A stretch of DNA of 64,000 bases from Effrenium voratum (Eukaryota > Sar > Dinophyceae > Suessiales > Symbiodiniaceae). A model generated the notes under the pieces. The model did no database searches, was not told the DNA's origin, and saw nothing but the letters and a program-made list of their open reading frames with translations. Both the position numbers and the translations under genes were made by a program. Positions 36,501 to 48,500 of the stretch are shown here, in pieces; the stretch's first letter is position 1, and the number at the start of each line of letters is the position of its first letter. The stretch lies in contig CAUJNA010002890.1 of assembly GCA_963377175.1 (NCBI GenBank), positions 1,248,010-1,312,009 on the forward strand, written 5' to 3'.

Positions 36501-39500
36501 TATCATTTGGTTTCAAGATTGGGGCGCGGTTACTGAGCGCACGCCTTGAGATGCCGTCTGTTTGGTGTTCTTTTGGATGGACGCAGGCGGTGTTCAATGT
36601 TCCTTGTGCAGAAGGGGGACTTCAAAATTGGACGGATCAACCGAGATACTGGTATGAGGCCTAAAGAGGCAAGAGGCTAAAAGGCACCAGCAACATGTGA
36701 GCATCTAACGTTGACTCCTTCCCCGAAACGAGTACATCCTCAAAAGGTCTAATTATTTTCTGCAAAATCGATTTGCCAGCACCGCCCCGCCCCGCGAAAC
36801 GCGTGGTTGAAATTTACCCCAAAAGACGCGATATTTCGCCGCACACGCATTGGTACATGTCAGCAATTGGTTAAGCCCTATGCTTCCTCGACTATTTTTT
36901 AAATAGGGGTTGTTCAACCCCTATTTTTTTGCATTGACAACCCCTATTTTTTGACATTGGCCTTTGGGGTCCATTTTGGGTTGTTACTTTGTTTTACCGA
37001 AATTACACCTGCTATTGCAACCTCTTAAGAAGCCTTGGGAGTCAGTAGATTACTATTTATTGATAGGGTCCTCGGCGCCCTTTCGTGTTTGCGCAATACA
37101 CCTGCTGACAGTCTTGCGTAGACGGAGCCTTCATTCTAGCAAATTCTAGAATTGTCCTCTGCAATTTGCGCAGGTGGCACGAACAACAAGCAATTTTGTG
37201 CTAGTTTTTTCCGCTCCAATTTTCACACAGCTCCAAAAACGACGTGAGCGTAGACAAACCGTAGACAAAGCGTAGAAAAACCGTAGAAACACCATTGTTT
37301 GGCGTAGAACCACTATTTTTTGGCGTAGAACCACTATTTTTTGGCGTAGAACCACTATTTTTTGGCGTAGAATGGGCAAATTTTGCAGGGGACCCAGAAG
37401 ATCAACATTCTCATCCTGGAATGGTTGCTGCGATGGGTAAAGATTTTTGCTGTCCCGTTTTGTTTGGTTTGGCTAAGAAGGTGGGGCAAAAGAAGGGCAG
37501 AAACGGTCAGAAGAGGATTCACCCTCACGCGTTACATGGCCATGTTAAGAAACCAAGCAAAAAATCCAAGCAACTAGCCTTCAAGATTGTAACACATATT
37601 GCTGCATATGAAAATACATATTCGGCTTTGGGATCCTATGAGGCGGCCTTAGCGTCAAGTCTTTCCTAGTCCCTGTTCCAGTCCAAAACGGAGGCTGCCG
37701 CTCGTCATCAAAAAAATAGTCTTTATCAAAAGTCCGGGGTTGTCACAACGACTATTTTTTAAATAGGCTTTGGAAGCATAGGGTAAGGGTACTTTGATGG
37801 TGGCACCCAAGGCTTGGGTCAAAAATGAGCAGGAAATTCTATCTCAGGTCGGACAAGTACTTAAACGGGCATTGCACAACCTAGTAAGTGGGCAATAACC
37901 ATGTTTATAACCCACTTACATACCATGTAAGTCTCTGTTTAGTGGGTTACAACAAGGCTTGCTCACCGCTTACCTGATCGCCCCTTGAGGTACCTCCCCT
38001 TCGCCTCGAGCGCATCTCGCGCTCCGAGGATCAGGGCTCAGATAGCTCTGCCAAAGACGCGAAGGACGACCTGGCTGTACAGCAGGCGAGCCGTCCGAGC
38101 CGTCCGAGTCGTCCGAGTCGTCCGAGTCGTCCGAGTCGTCCGAGTCGTCCGAGTCGCGGGGGGCGAGTCGCCAGCGATTCGGTCCATCTGAAGAGTGACC
38201 GAAGAAGGCGCCAAAACGTCCATTTGCTTAAGACCTGGTGGTTTTTTAAAGGAGTCTCTCACTTCTGGAAGCATGATTGATTTTCAAGGGATTCAAGCAA
38301 ATGGAGGAAAAGGACCTTTGTAGGTGTCACAGATCGCAAGGGCCGCAAAGGCCTTGGTTTATGAATGCCTTTCCAAAACAAAAGTTTTAGACTAGACCTT
38401 CTGCGCGTTCGGGTGGGGGGGGGGGGGGGCGGGGGCAAAAGGAGCAACCTGGCATTCGGATCCCATTCTGGCAAAACCCATGGTTCTTTTCAGAAGTTCC
38501 ACATTTCTCCCCAGCTGTGGTAGACTTAGGGGACATGTTGATACATTTTGCATCTTACCAGTGACTCAAAGTGAAGCAAATAATTTCAAATCTATAGCTG
38601 GGCCTAGCTTAGTCATGCCAGAGGTTGGCCATGTTTTTGAAAAGGATCCCTGAAAAGAATGGCAATAAGCTTGAGACGTGGCCCACTCGTATTTGCGATC
38701 TTCATCCCCTGGTTGGGTACAGCCTGCTTTAAAAGGCTTTTTGTCAAGACCCAATGTTGACCAGGGCTCCTGAAAAGATCAAGCCATTTTGCGTCACCGT
38801 TTGAAACATGTTGCCGGCTTTTTCAACACCAAAGTATAGTTGGAAACCAGCATTTACAAGTGGCAATGTTCAGGTGTAGAATGTAAGGATTTTGTTGACC
38901 ATTCTGAAAGTGAACAATGGTCATATTCACCGAACCATTCTCAAAGGATGGAAGCTCAATCAGAGGGCATGGCGGCCCCATCCAACTCTTTCTTTTTGTT
39001 GGCTTTTTGTTTGTTTGATGTGCCTCCAAGCCCATCCAAATCAGGGTCTTTGTTAGGGGCCCCTATCCGAGTCTCTTTATGTTGGGCCCGATCCATTGTG
39101 TTGGGCCTTGCAAATCAGGTTCTGTTCGGGGGCCCCCAAATCTCTCTTTTTTTGTGGGGCCTCCAAATCGGAGGACCCCTTGGCCTCATCCAAGCCGTTT
39201 GGTTTCCCACTTCGATCTCTTGGCCTTGATCCCAATCAGGTTCTTGTTCGACCCCTTCATCCAAGTCGATTTCTTGTTGGGTCCCCATCCAACTCGGATT
39301 TGTTTGTTGTGCTTTATTGAAGTTGTCTTGTTTCCCACTTTGACTAGGTCCCCCAGTCGTGCCCTTTCTCACCCCTTTCTGCCCCCCAACTGATTCTAAC
39401 CAACCTCTACTGGAGGTCCTAGTGTGCCTCTTCTTAATACAGAACTCGTGGCGGCCGCCTCCTTGCTTCTTTTATACATGGCTCTGGGATTAGGACCACT

Positions 39501-42500
39501 TTACTACCGGCTGCTTCGTTCCATCCAAGTCCGGTGGCTTCTTCCAAGCCTCCCGCGCGCCGCGCGCCGCGAGCCGCGGCGAGTCCTAGGAGGCCGCCGG
39601 GCAGCGCGCCCTGCTGGCGGAGGAGGCCGCGCGCAGGCGCAAGGAGGAGGAGGCGGCGGGGGCCGAAGGACGCAGGACGCGGGGAAAGCGCTCCGTTTTG
39701 GGGCGGGGACGGTTTTTCCCCGCCCCAAAAAAATGGTTGTTTTTTGTTTCCAACCCAAAAAATGGAGGCTCCCGTCACTTGTTTTAAGGGGTAGGGGTAC
39801 GGTAGGGGACCACGGCAACATAGGTTTTTCCAACCCAAAGAATGGAGGTTCCCTGAAAATTGCGAGAAAAAACAACCTGAGTGTCACTTGTTTTAAGGCG
39901 TATGTGTCAAAATGGTGGGTTTGTCCAACCCAAACCCAGGAAGTTAATTCAGTTGCTGCTTGGTGTGACTGAGTCGCCGCGCCACTCGAGATGGGCTTGC
40001 GGGCTTGCGCGCGAAGGTGGTGGCTACCCTACATATTGCGTATTCGAGCCTACCAGCCGGAATTTGATGCGATTGAAGATGCCACGCTGGCTTCACTTGC
40101 AACTGACTTGGAGCTGATAAATATTGCAAGGAAGGAAACTAAGAAACCCTCCAATTTGCCGTAATCCATGGGGTTAAACTTCTATGTTTAAGGGAGCGTC
40201 TATTGGAGGCAGCAAACACAGGGGTGCTCGTTTTTGCATGGCCACCAGGGCTTTGGGCCCTTTGTTCCTGCTAAGGTGCGTCACCATCAGGTGGCAATTG
40301 GGAAGGGGGCGTCCTTGGAATTTCACTCCTAGTTCATGTTTTCTAGGGCTCAACCCTCATAAAAACGATGGCAGGGACCCAACTTACATGATGACGACTA
40401 TCCTAGGTGAACTAGCCCATGGTTTATGAACCCATGGTTTTAATGGTAGCCTGCCTGAATCCGAGGGTTTCACCTCTTATGGACTTTGGGCAGCCCCCCA
40501 GCCAGCCAGCCAGCCCCCCCCCCTCCTTGAAGGGAGGCTACAGAGTGGAGTCAAAAAGAGCTGGTTCAGCGACCAAACTTCTTGGTAGCTTGGTTTTTCG
40601 AGGGGCCCTTACCTTAGCGAGGTGGAAAATGAGACTGTCCGTACCTGAGCCACAGTCAACACCCGGGTAGATGAAGGCTAGGAAGCGACAATCGCAACCA
40701 TTAATACCTGCGGATATCCGCCTTCTTAATTCTTTACATGGTTCTGGGTCGACCATTTTGATACTGGGTTTTGATTATGACTCGCCTGATGACAAATGAT
40801 GACGGTACTACTCCCCTGCAACACGGAACGCAAAAGGGTACCCCGCCATGAGCTTCTCTACTCCTTGTGTCTCCATGACCCTTGAAAAATGGTTGGTCAT
40901 TACCCAAAATGGGGTCATTACCCAAAATGGGGTCATTGACCCATGTTCAAAGGGTCATGGAGACTCCAGATACTGACACATGATATTTGTTTTTTGGGAT
41001 CCATTTTCAACTGCAGGGGAGTAGTGGCAGCAGAGCATCGTGATTCCACTGGTTCGGGCGGAGCATTGCCATATTCAACCAGTTGGGGGTGCAGAATCGC
41101 ACGAGTGAACCTGCCAGACAGGGACCCAAACAAGTCAGAAGGAGCGGGGTAGCTTTGCTTTCCGGATTTCCCTTGAAAGGAATATGTTCAAAGACACAAT
41201 GCAACGGTATGACATGTGCGGCTATTGTATGTATTGCAATCCACTTTTTTGGCATAGAATCTTAGCCACCGGGCTCATCCAAACACCCATGATCAATATG
41301 ACTCTTGTGGGAATTGTTTTCAGACGAATTATCACAATGTGCCCGCCCACATTTTTCAGCAGGTTTTGAGTATGAGGGCTCGCTAGACAGGGTCGCTTGT
41401 GTCCACAACAAAAACACATTTTGTAATTTTGAATTATTGCTTTCTCACTTCCCGAGGTCATGGAGTTAAAACTTTCTGGGTTTGGATCATTTTTTTGTGG
41501 TACATATAAGGTTTGGTTCTTGGCCAACACACTCGATCTGAAATGAGTTTTGGATTGGTTTGGATTTGGATTGGAACTTCTGATACTTTTATTGCTCCAA
41601 CCACCAACCCAAACCGAGAGGGAAGCTGACTATAGGTATCCCCTCGCCATTTTGTTTTTGACCTTGTAAGCCTTACAAGTTCAAAAGGAGACATGGCGAC
41701 GGGATACCTATGGTCAACTTCATTGTAAGGCTGCTTCCTTGGCTACGTGCAAATAGCAAGGAGTGGAGCTGAACAAAGGCCTTCCGATTGCGAAGTTCGG
41801 CGCAGGCGGTCAATGGCCTGATGATCCTTTCCGCGACCTATGGCGCTGCGATCCAAACTCCGGCAGAGGCGCTCGGAAGGCGGGGTACGGGTACCGGGTA
41901 CGAACCGGATCGATGCGGAATTGCTCCGGAGGGGCTTCCCCCTTCTTTTTGGGGATGCTCCTCTTTCCGGAAAACCGCAAAGACAACGAGGTCATGTCGT
42001 AGGCAACCGCGCTCCCGGTGAAGGCTCCTCGGTCATTCGTAGGGCCCTAAGGATATCCCCCAATGCACTCTAGAGGAAGCCGGAGCAGCACCTGATGGCC
42101 ACATACTGTGGATGGACGAAATCGTTTCGCACCACTTTGAAACCACCGTTTGTAACAGGGAATCATCCTTCCAGGGTCTCTGAGGTGGTGCAGGATTCGT
42201 CCATCCACAGTGTGGAAGCAGCCGAAGAAAAACCGGCACTCGAGAGTGAACCTTGAAGCCGTAGCGCTGGACGAAGTCATCACGCCAGCCAACCTGGCTG
42301 ATGTCCCGTGTCTTCCTCACTGTCCTCTGCATTGCCGCCAGATGGTTGTCGCCAGCCCAAGCCCAAAGCCACAGCAGATTGTGACAGGACCCCGTGTCAG
42401 AGCCTTGAAGGCAAGCGTGTATGCCCCAGCCTGATCAAGAGTTTACACGGGATCCAGGCAGAATCATGTCCGCCCTAAGGGTCGTGCGGTTTGGTGTGAG

Positions 42501-45500
42501 AACCGGGTTGGTCAAAAGCTAGGTTTCCGAGTAGTCCCCTTTTACCCTTTTTTGGGGGAGGGTTCCCCTACTAAAATAGACTTTGTTAATGTTGAAACGC
42601 ATGTGGAAACATGAACTGTGTGTGGAATGCTTGACCATAATGGCATGTGCCATTTTGGCTCAAGCATTGTTCTGGGTTCCTGGAACCCAAGCTGATTGAA
42701 AAACTTTGATCTTTTGCATTTTCGAACTTAACCCCGACCAAGCAATGGCTTCCTCGGCAACCTCGGCAACTTCCTTTGAGTTGATTGAGGACCAGACACT
42801 CACCGTGGAGGAGGTTGAAATGGCCAGCCAGGAGGCCCAGGACATTCGCACACGGGAGGCGGCAGTGGCGGCCGGCTTGGTTTTGGACGAGCCCGAGGCC
42901 CCCCCGTCAGCTTCGGCGACCGATGTGATGAATGACCTCTCCAGCGCACTGGAGCGTCTCCAAGTGGCATTTGCCACACCGACTCCCGGCTTGGGTGCCC
43001 CTGGCCCCGCCGAGGAGGGCGACAGGGACATGGGGGATGCGGACGGCACGGAGCGGGCCACACCACCGGAGGAGGCGCAGACGCCACCCACGAAGAGACT
43101 GAAGGGCTTGGTGGCGGCTTCTCAGAAGGCTACGTCTCAGGCCAACAAACCTGTCACCTTGGTGCCGGTGGACGGAAAACCTGGGTACTTCAAGCTGGTG
43201 GACCTCCCGGACTTGTTTCCAGTCCTTCCAGCGTCGGCGGCCACCTTGCTGAGAGACATCACGGCGGAGGAGGCGGTCTCCCTGTTTTACAAGTTTGTTG
43301 GGAGACCGCCTCCTCCACCGTGATGTCTCTCAGCAAGGTGGCCGCCGACGCTGGAAGGACTGGAAACAAGTCCGGGAGGTCCACCAGCTTGAAGTACCCA
43401 GGTTTTCCGTCCACCGGCACCAAGGTGACAGGTTTGTTGGCCTGAGACGTAGCCTTCTGAGAAGCCGCCACAAAGCCCTTCAGTCTCTTCGTGGGTGGCG
43501 TCTGCGCCTCCTCCGGTGGTGTGGCCCGCTCCGTGCCGTCCGCATACCCCATGTCCCTGTCGCCCTCCTCGGCGGGGCCAGGGGCACCCAAGCCGGGAGT
43601 CAGGAGGCACCCCGCTTAGCTGGAAGAAGACACATTTGGCGGAGGTCAACACGTGGCTGGGCTTCGTGGTCCACCCGAACATCCCGCAGGTTCTCATGGC
43701 CGCCAACAAACACATCCTGGTGATGGAGGTCTTGCAGATCATGGTGGAAGGGCAGGCGATGCACTCAAAGGACATCGAGAAGGGTTTGGGCCGCATCCAA
43801 TGGGCAACTGCTGCATGTCCGCTGGCGAAGTCGATGCTTCAGCCACTGTGGGCCTGGAAAATGGCCACCACCACGGTGGGGAAACCCCCTAAGGTGGTCA
43901 GGATGCTGGCGTTCATGCTGCGGTTCCTCTTCAACACGCCCTTCGTCCAGTACTCCCCTTACTTGCCGAAGTCCTCTTGGTGGGGTTGCAGCGATGCTAG
44001 CGCCTCGGATGAAGGACTGGCATTTGTGGGAGGCTGGTGCGCCAACAAAGTGGAGCCGGAGAAGAAGGAGGTGTACTGGTTCCACGAGCAGATCCACGTG
44101 GAGGAGTACCCGTGGGCATTCAAGAATGGGGATCCCAAGCGGAGGATTGCGGCTCTGGAAATGCTGGGCACGCTCTTCCTCTGTAACATGATCCTCACGC
44201 ACCAAGGCCCTCTGTCCTCCCGGGTCCGACTCCCGGTGGGCAGTGACAATCAGGGCAACGTCATGGCGATGCTCAACCTTGGATCCAAGAAGCCCTACAC
44301 CGCGGCTATCCTGATGGAGCTGGTCTTCCTGCTCCACACCCATGGCTGCTCGCTGGCGGCCAACCACGTGCCCCGGGAATTCAACCAGTGGGCCGATGAG
44401 CTGACGCACCCAGATTTCTCTGGGTTCGACCCTTTGCACAGAGTTCCTAAACAGGAACTCTGCGAGGAGTTCATTTTTCTCCCGCGTCTCCTGAATGGAG
44501 ATGCATTTGATCTTAGCGTGGGCCCACCCATGCTCCCGTGACCGGAGCCGGTGGGTGACTCACTTCCCCTGGTGGCAGACCCCCCTGTGGCCTGGTGCCG
44601 TTTGGTTAGCTTACATACACTACAGCAAAAAAAGAATTGGTACCCGTATTCTAACCTCTCTACTGGAGGACCTAAAAAGGATCTATTCTGAAGCCCCAAT
44701 TTTCATCAGGACCCTAGTCCTGAATGGATCACCCTGAATGGGGCCTGGGGTATCCGTTGCACTGAATGTTTCCGCAACTGACCATGCGTTTTGTGTTTGG
44801 GTACGGTGGATTTACCGCACGGCTTTGTGGTTGGGTATGCTTGGTTCACCAGAACTCCCCGGGTTTTGTGGCTGGGCACGGATGGTTCACTGTAATTCAC
44901 CATGGTTTTGCAGCTTAGTTTACCTGCAATATGGGTGTGGCTCAAAATTAAAGAGCTCGGGTTATGCAAGTTTTGGTCTTTTCCATTTGCCAAGGTGCCC
45001 TGTGGGTACATATTTTTGAGCCACGGCCATTTGGGGTCATCCACGGCGTGGGATACGGGCTGACCAGACGCGGGGCCGGCCTTTTGGCGCCACCGCAGGC
45101 GATCCGACGGGGTCGGCAAGCGCGTGGCCTGTGCCCCAGGGAGGTTCAATTACTAAACCCAGGGGCACCCCCCTAAAGCCCCACATTTCACCCGGGACAG
45201 CCCCAAACCTGGTTCTCCCAGAGGGTTCCCCTACTAGACCAGCGAAAAAAGTTGGTACCCTTATTCCAAGCTCTCTACTTGGGACCTAGAAACCAACAAA
45301 ACCCAGGGACAGCCCCCAAATTTCACCCAGGGACACCCCCCTATTCATACACAGGGGTTGATTATTGGGGGGCAACATTACTTGGGTGTTCGGCCAAGAT
45401 ATCAAGTTGTGGGTAGCCTAGGTTCTAACCCGCTTATACGTCCTCCAAAAGTGGGAACCACTAACTTGGCTGAACATTCAAGGGTTCCTCCAAAGGCGGT

Positions 45501-48500
45501 TCCTGGGGTTTCTCGAGGAGATATTTAGATATTGGATCTGAACTTGATATTTGTATATGGCGTAGACGAACAATGAAGCAGAATCAAAGCAGACCCACCG
45601 GCCATCAAACATGTTTTTGCAAAGTGACCTTATTTGGGCTATAATTCCCCCAATAATGTATCGGGGCCCTGGGTGCTTTTTTTTAGAACTCGAATGGACC
45701 AAGCTTCTGCCCAAAAGGCGACACACTCATATATGTTTCATTTGCGGTCTCTTCCAACACCCAGGGTGGGCCCCTCTGCAAAACGCATGCAAACACCTAC
45801 AAAGAAACGTTTTCCCCATGGCCACTGGGGGTCTTTCAAAAACTTGTTTACCATAAATTATACACAGTGTTTTTAGCAGTTCCGGGCGGGGATGGCTTTG
45901 GGCAGAAAGCGACCTCAGAAGTGCGTCCCGAACGCTCCAGATGAATGTTTCTCAAAACAGGATTCGGGAAAGCTCGGCTTTGGAGCCTTGGGGCCCCAGT
46001 TGGCTCCAGCCGTTCTCAGTTTTGCAAGTTCAAAGGGCCCCTTGGGTTAGGGATGATCATGATTTTTTTTGCAACGCCACCGCCTTGGGCGGGCAGACAC
46101 GGTGTAAATTTCCATTTTTCCCGTGCGGCAACAAGCCCTGTACAATGAAGGACGCATGGTCATGAACCGAGTGGCTGTAGAGACCATGTGGCTTTTTTTG
46201 GGTTGGGACCCCTTGGGTTGCTCACTCCCTGAGTTCATGGACTTTATACTTTTTGGGTCTGGACCATTTTGGTGGCAAACAAAAAGTTTGATTTTTTTTC
46301 GGCCAATCAACTCAGGAAGCCTTGGGTTGGGGATGGGCCCCGTGGCAAGTTTTGGTCTGGACCACGTTGGCGACCGACAGCTCGGTGGCCTTCTAGGGCC
46401 ATCCAGCGGGTCGATCGGAAGTGAGGGCCTACGGGCCGTTCGCCCAAGTGGGGAAGTGACTAACAACAAAATCAATTGCACCGGCCTTGCAGCCCGGTTA
46501 TAACATAGGTCCCTGGCAACTTACTGACTTGGCCGAACACCCAAATACAAACTAACCCAGTCGTTTCCTGAGTGGATTGATCAGAACAAGTCTGGCACCA
46601 CTAAAATGATCTTCCCAGAAAGGTTGAAGGCCAAGCTTGCCAGGGAATGATCAATTGCAAGCCACCCATGTGCCCCTAAATTTGTCTGTTTCCTTTTGGT
46701 AAGAAAAAGACACAAAAAACAACAAAACACAAACAAAAACAAACACAAGCTTGTACGGAAACCCTAAATTTGTGTTTTGTTCCTTCTGATGCAAGAGAGA
46801 ACATGGTTTCCCAAGTCAGGGAAGGTCCACAACCCAGAGCTTGGACCCTCCCACGGCTGGCGCCGAGCGCCCCACTTGGGCCGAGGACGTGACGCCCTGC
46901 TTGATGGCGCGGGTGAAAAACTCCTCGCTGCAGCTCAGCGCCGCCCGGCGGAAGAATTCAACTCCGGCCGTGTGAGATTGTCTTTGGGGTGGTGTTTCCT
47001 TGTGCAGTTCGGGTTTCAGCTTGATAGTTTTTGTTTTTTTGTGTGTCTTTTGGAATTTGGTAGTCAGTTCAGGTTTCATGTTGTCTTTGTTTTTAGTCGT
47101 TTTTTGTGTCTTTGGATTCAGCTTATTTTTTGTTTTGTTTTAGTTTGTTGTGTCTTTTAGAATTTGTAGCCCACTGTTTTTTTTGGGGGGGGAGGTGTTC
47201 TATGTGTTTCTCCCAAATTTGGCTCATGGTTTTTTGAAGGGGTTTTGCCCAAGGATGCAGGGACGGAGAGGGTTGAAGGGCGTTGGAGTCTCCAATTTGC
47301 CCTGAACCAGGACTCGAGGTCACTTGACAACCTGGACCTCCCTTGTGGACCGATTCCTTTCGTTGTGCCTTACAACTTGTTTACTGGTCAAAGGCAGAAA
47401 AAAGAGATCCATGAAGTGTCCAGGAAGCCAGTTGATGGCCATTGGGGATTTGGGCTCCGGGTGTTGATTGTGACTTAAATGATGAATGTTTACCCTGGCC
47501 ACATGGGCGTCTGAACCTACCAATCTGATGCACAAATGAGAACCCTGCTGATGGGTGTTCCGACCCGAAGCAATCTGAACCCAATGTGGGTGTGTCTTTT
47601 TCAGTGAGTCTCCATAAATTACCCAAAATCTTGGGGTCATTCACCAATTTTTGAAGGGTCAGAAGGAGACTCCAGGTACACCTTGTTTTTGTTTTTTTGC
47701 GAGTGTTTTGTTGAACCACTCTTTAAAGATAGGTCCATGACCCCATTAATTTAGGTAATGACCCCATTTTTAAAGGGTCATGGAGACACTCGGGACCTCT
47801 TTTTTGTGTGTGTACCACCATTTTTGCGGTCCCATCACGGGCGTCTGAGCTCCGTGAGGATGCCCCCAAGTCGCGGCTACTCGGGTTTGGGCCCACAGAG
47901 GTGGGTCGCGGAGGGGGGTTCGGAGACCGAGGGGCGGACAAGTGAGTCACAATCAAAACTCGGTACAACAATGGTCGACCCAGAACCATGCTTCAAGAAC
48001 TAACGCGGAGATCAGCAGCGATTTATGGCAAGGGGATCGTCCCATACTAATCTTCACTTACCCGGGTGTTGATTGTGGCTTAAGTGGGCTGGGAAAGGGT
48101 GTGTTTGTGTGTGTAACTGCATGTGCGTGTGTGTGTGTGTGTGTGTGTGTGCGTTTTTGTCAAGGTACCTGTTTTTTTGTTGTTGGTGGTTTGAAAGGGA
48201 AACCAAAAGGAAAACCACAATTTGGGTGTCGCCTAGAAAAGAGACAGACACCCAAATACGTGGATCTTCCAAGGTGATTTGTCACGCCTTTCGCTTGGAT
48301 GAGTTCAGACAACATACTTCGCTTCAAGCGTCCAATGCCGCGCCAACCAAAAAGCCTTTGGGGGCACAGGCAGGGACCCCGACTTTGTAGCACTGCGCTA
48401 GATCCGTAGGGAAAAACCCATTCTCTCTGACCAGCGGCGCTTTTTGTTGTGCCCAGGCCTGTGGAATCTGTGCGGTGTGTGTGTGTGTGCGTGTGTGTCT

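Larger units (their letters stand above)
36876..37783. mobile_element. 908 bp TIR transposon-like element, duplication TAAG
   Basis: Outer ends CCCTATGCTTCC / GGAAGCATAGGG are perfect inverted repeats. Next inside are CTATTTTTTAAATAG-type palindromes, then GTTGT..CAACCCC, giving about 45 bp of imperfect TIR. TAAG flanks both sides (36872-36875, 37784-37787). The interior has a 21 bp tandem repeat and one ORF. Confidence 0.8.
39665..41805 (+). other. Intron-like stretch
   Basis: Holds a repeat with CAACCCAAAAAATGGAGG twice (39758, 39832), a small open frame (39991-40164), and family C (40646-40784) and B (40866-40970) elements. Nothing else recognised. Confidence 0.4.
42649..44541 (+). mobile_element. 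SL-tagged retroposed reverse-transcriptase element, rearranged
   Basis: Layout: relict leader, 5' UTR, ORF1 (42745-43323), 302 bp inverted duplication (42981-43282 / 43300-43601), then the C-terminal RT/RNase H region to a stop at 44541. The RT palm with its YxDD box is absent, so the copy cannot be autonomous. No poly(A) or target duplication is obvious. It sits in sense orientation in an intron of the DNAJC11-like gene. Confidence 0.75.
41885..46867 (+). other. Intron-like stretch with nested retroelement
   Basis: Holds family E (42106-42210), family A remnants (42519, 44590, 45207), the SL-tagged retroelement (42649-44541), family G (44937-45024), and a family I end with D' sequences (45.3-45.5 kb). 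An open segment at 42002-42073 (APGEGSSVIRRALRISPNAL) could be another DUF3395 exon. Confidence 0.4.
46970..47849 (+). other. Intron-like stretch
   Basis: T- and G-rich tract (47000-47200), an open frame (47260-47478, ...LDLPCGPIPFVVPYNLFTG...) that I do not recognise, and two family B elements (47606-47676, 47721-47793). Confidence 0.4.

Noticed and set aside
39429..39600. Single long ORF 39424-39972 as one gene
   Set aside because: It fuses the hydrophobic-helix exon with an out-of-frame reading of the coiled coil; a 61 base GT-AG intron gives a more sensible protein.
42210..42434. Alternative 3' end of the DNAJC11-like gene at 42434 (MVVASPSPKPQQIVTG...)
   Set aside because: The DVTPCLMARVKNSSLQL, KSRLLGFG and VLEIHYQFGG segments downstream match the C-terminal domain better and keep phase.
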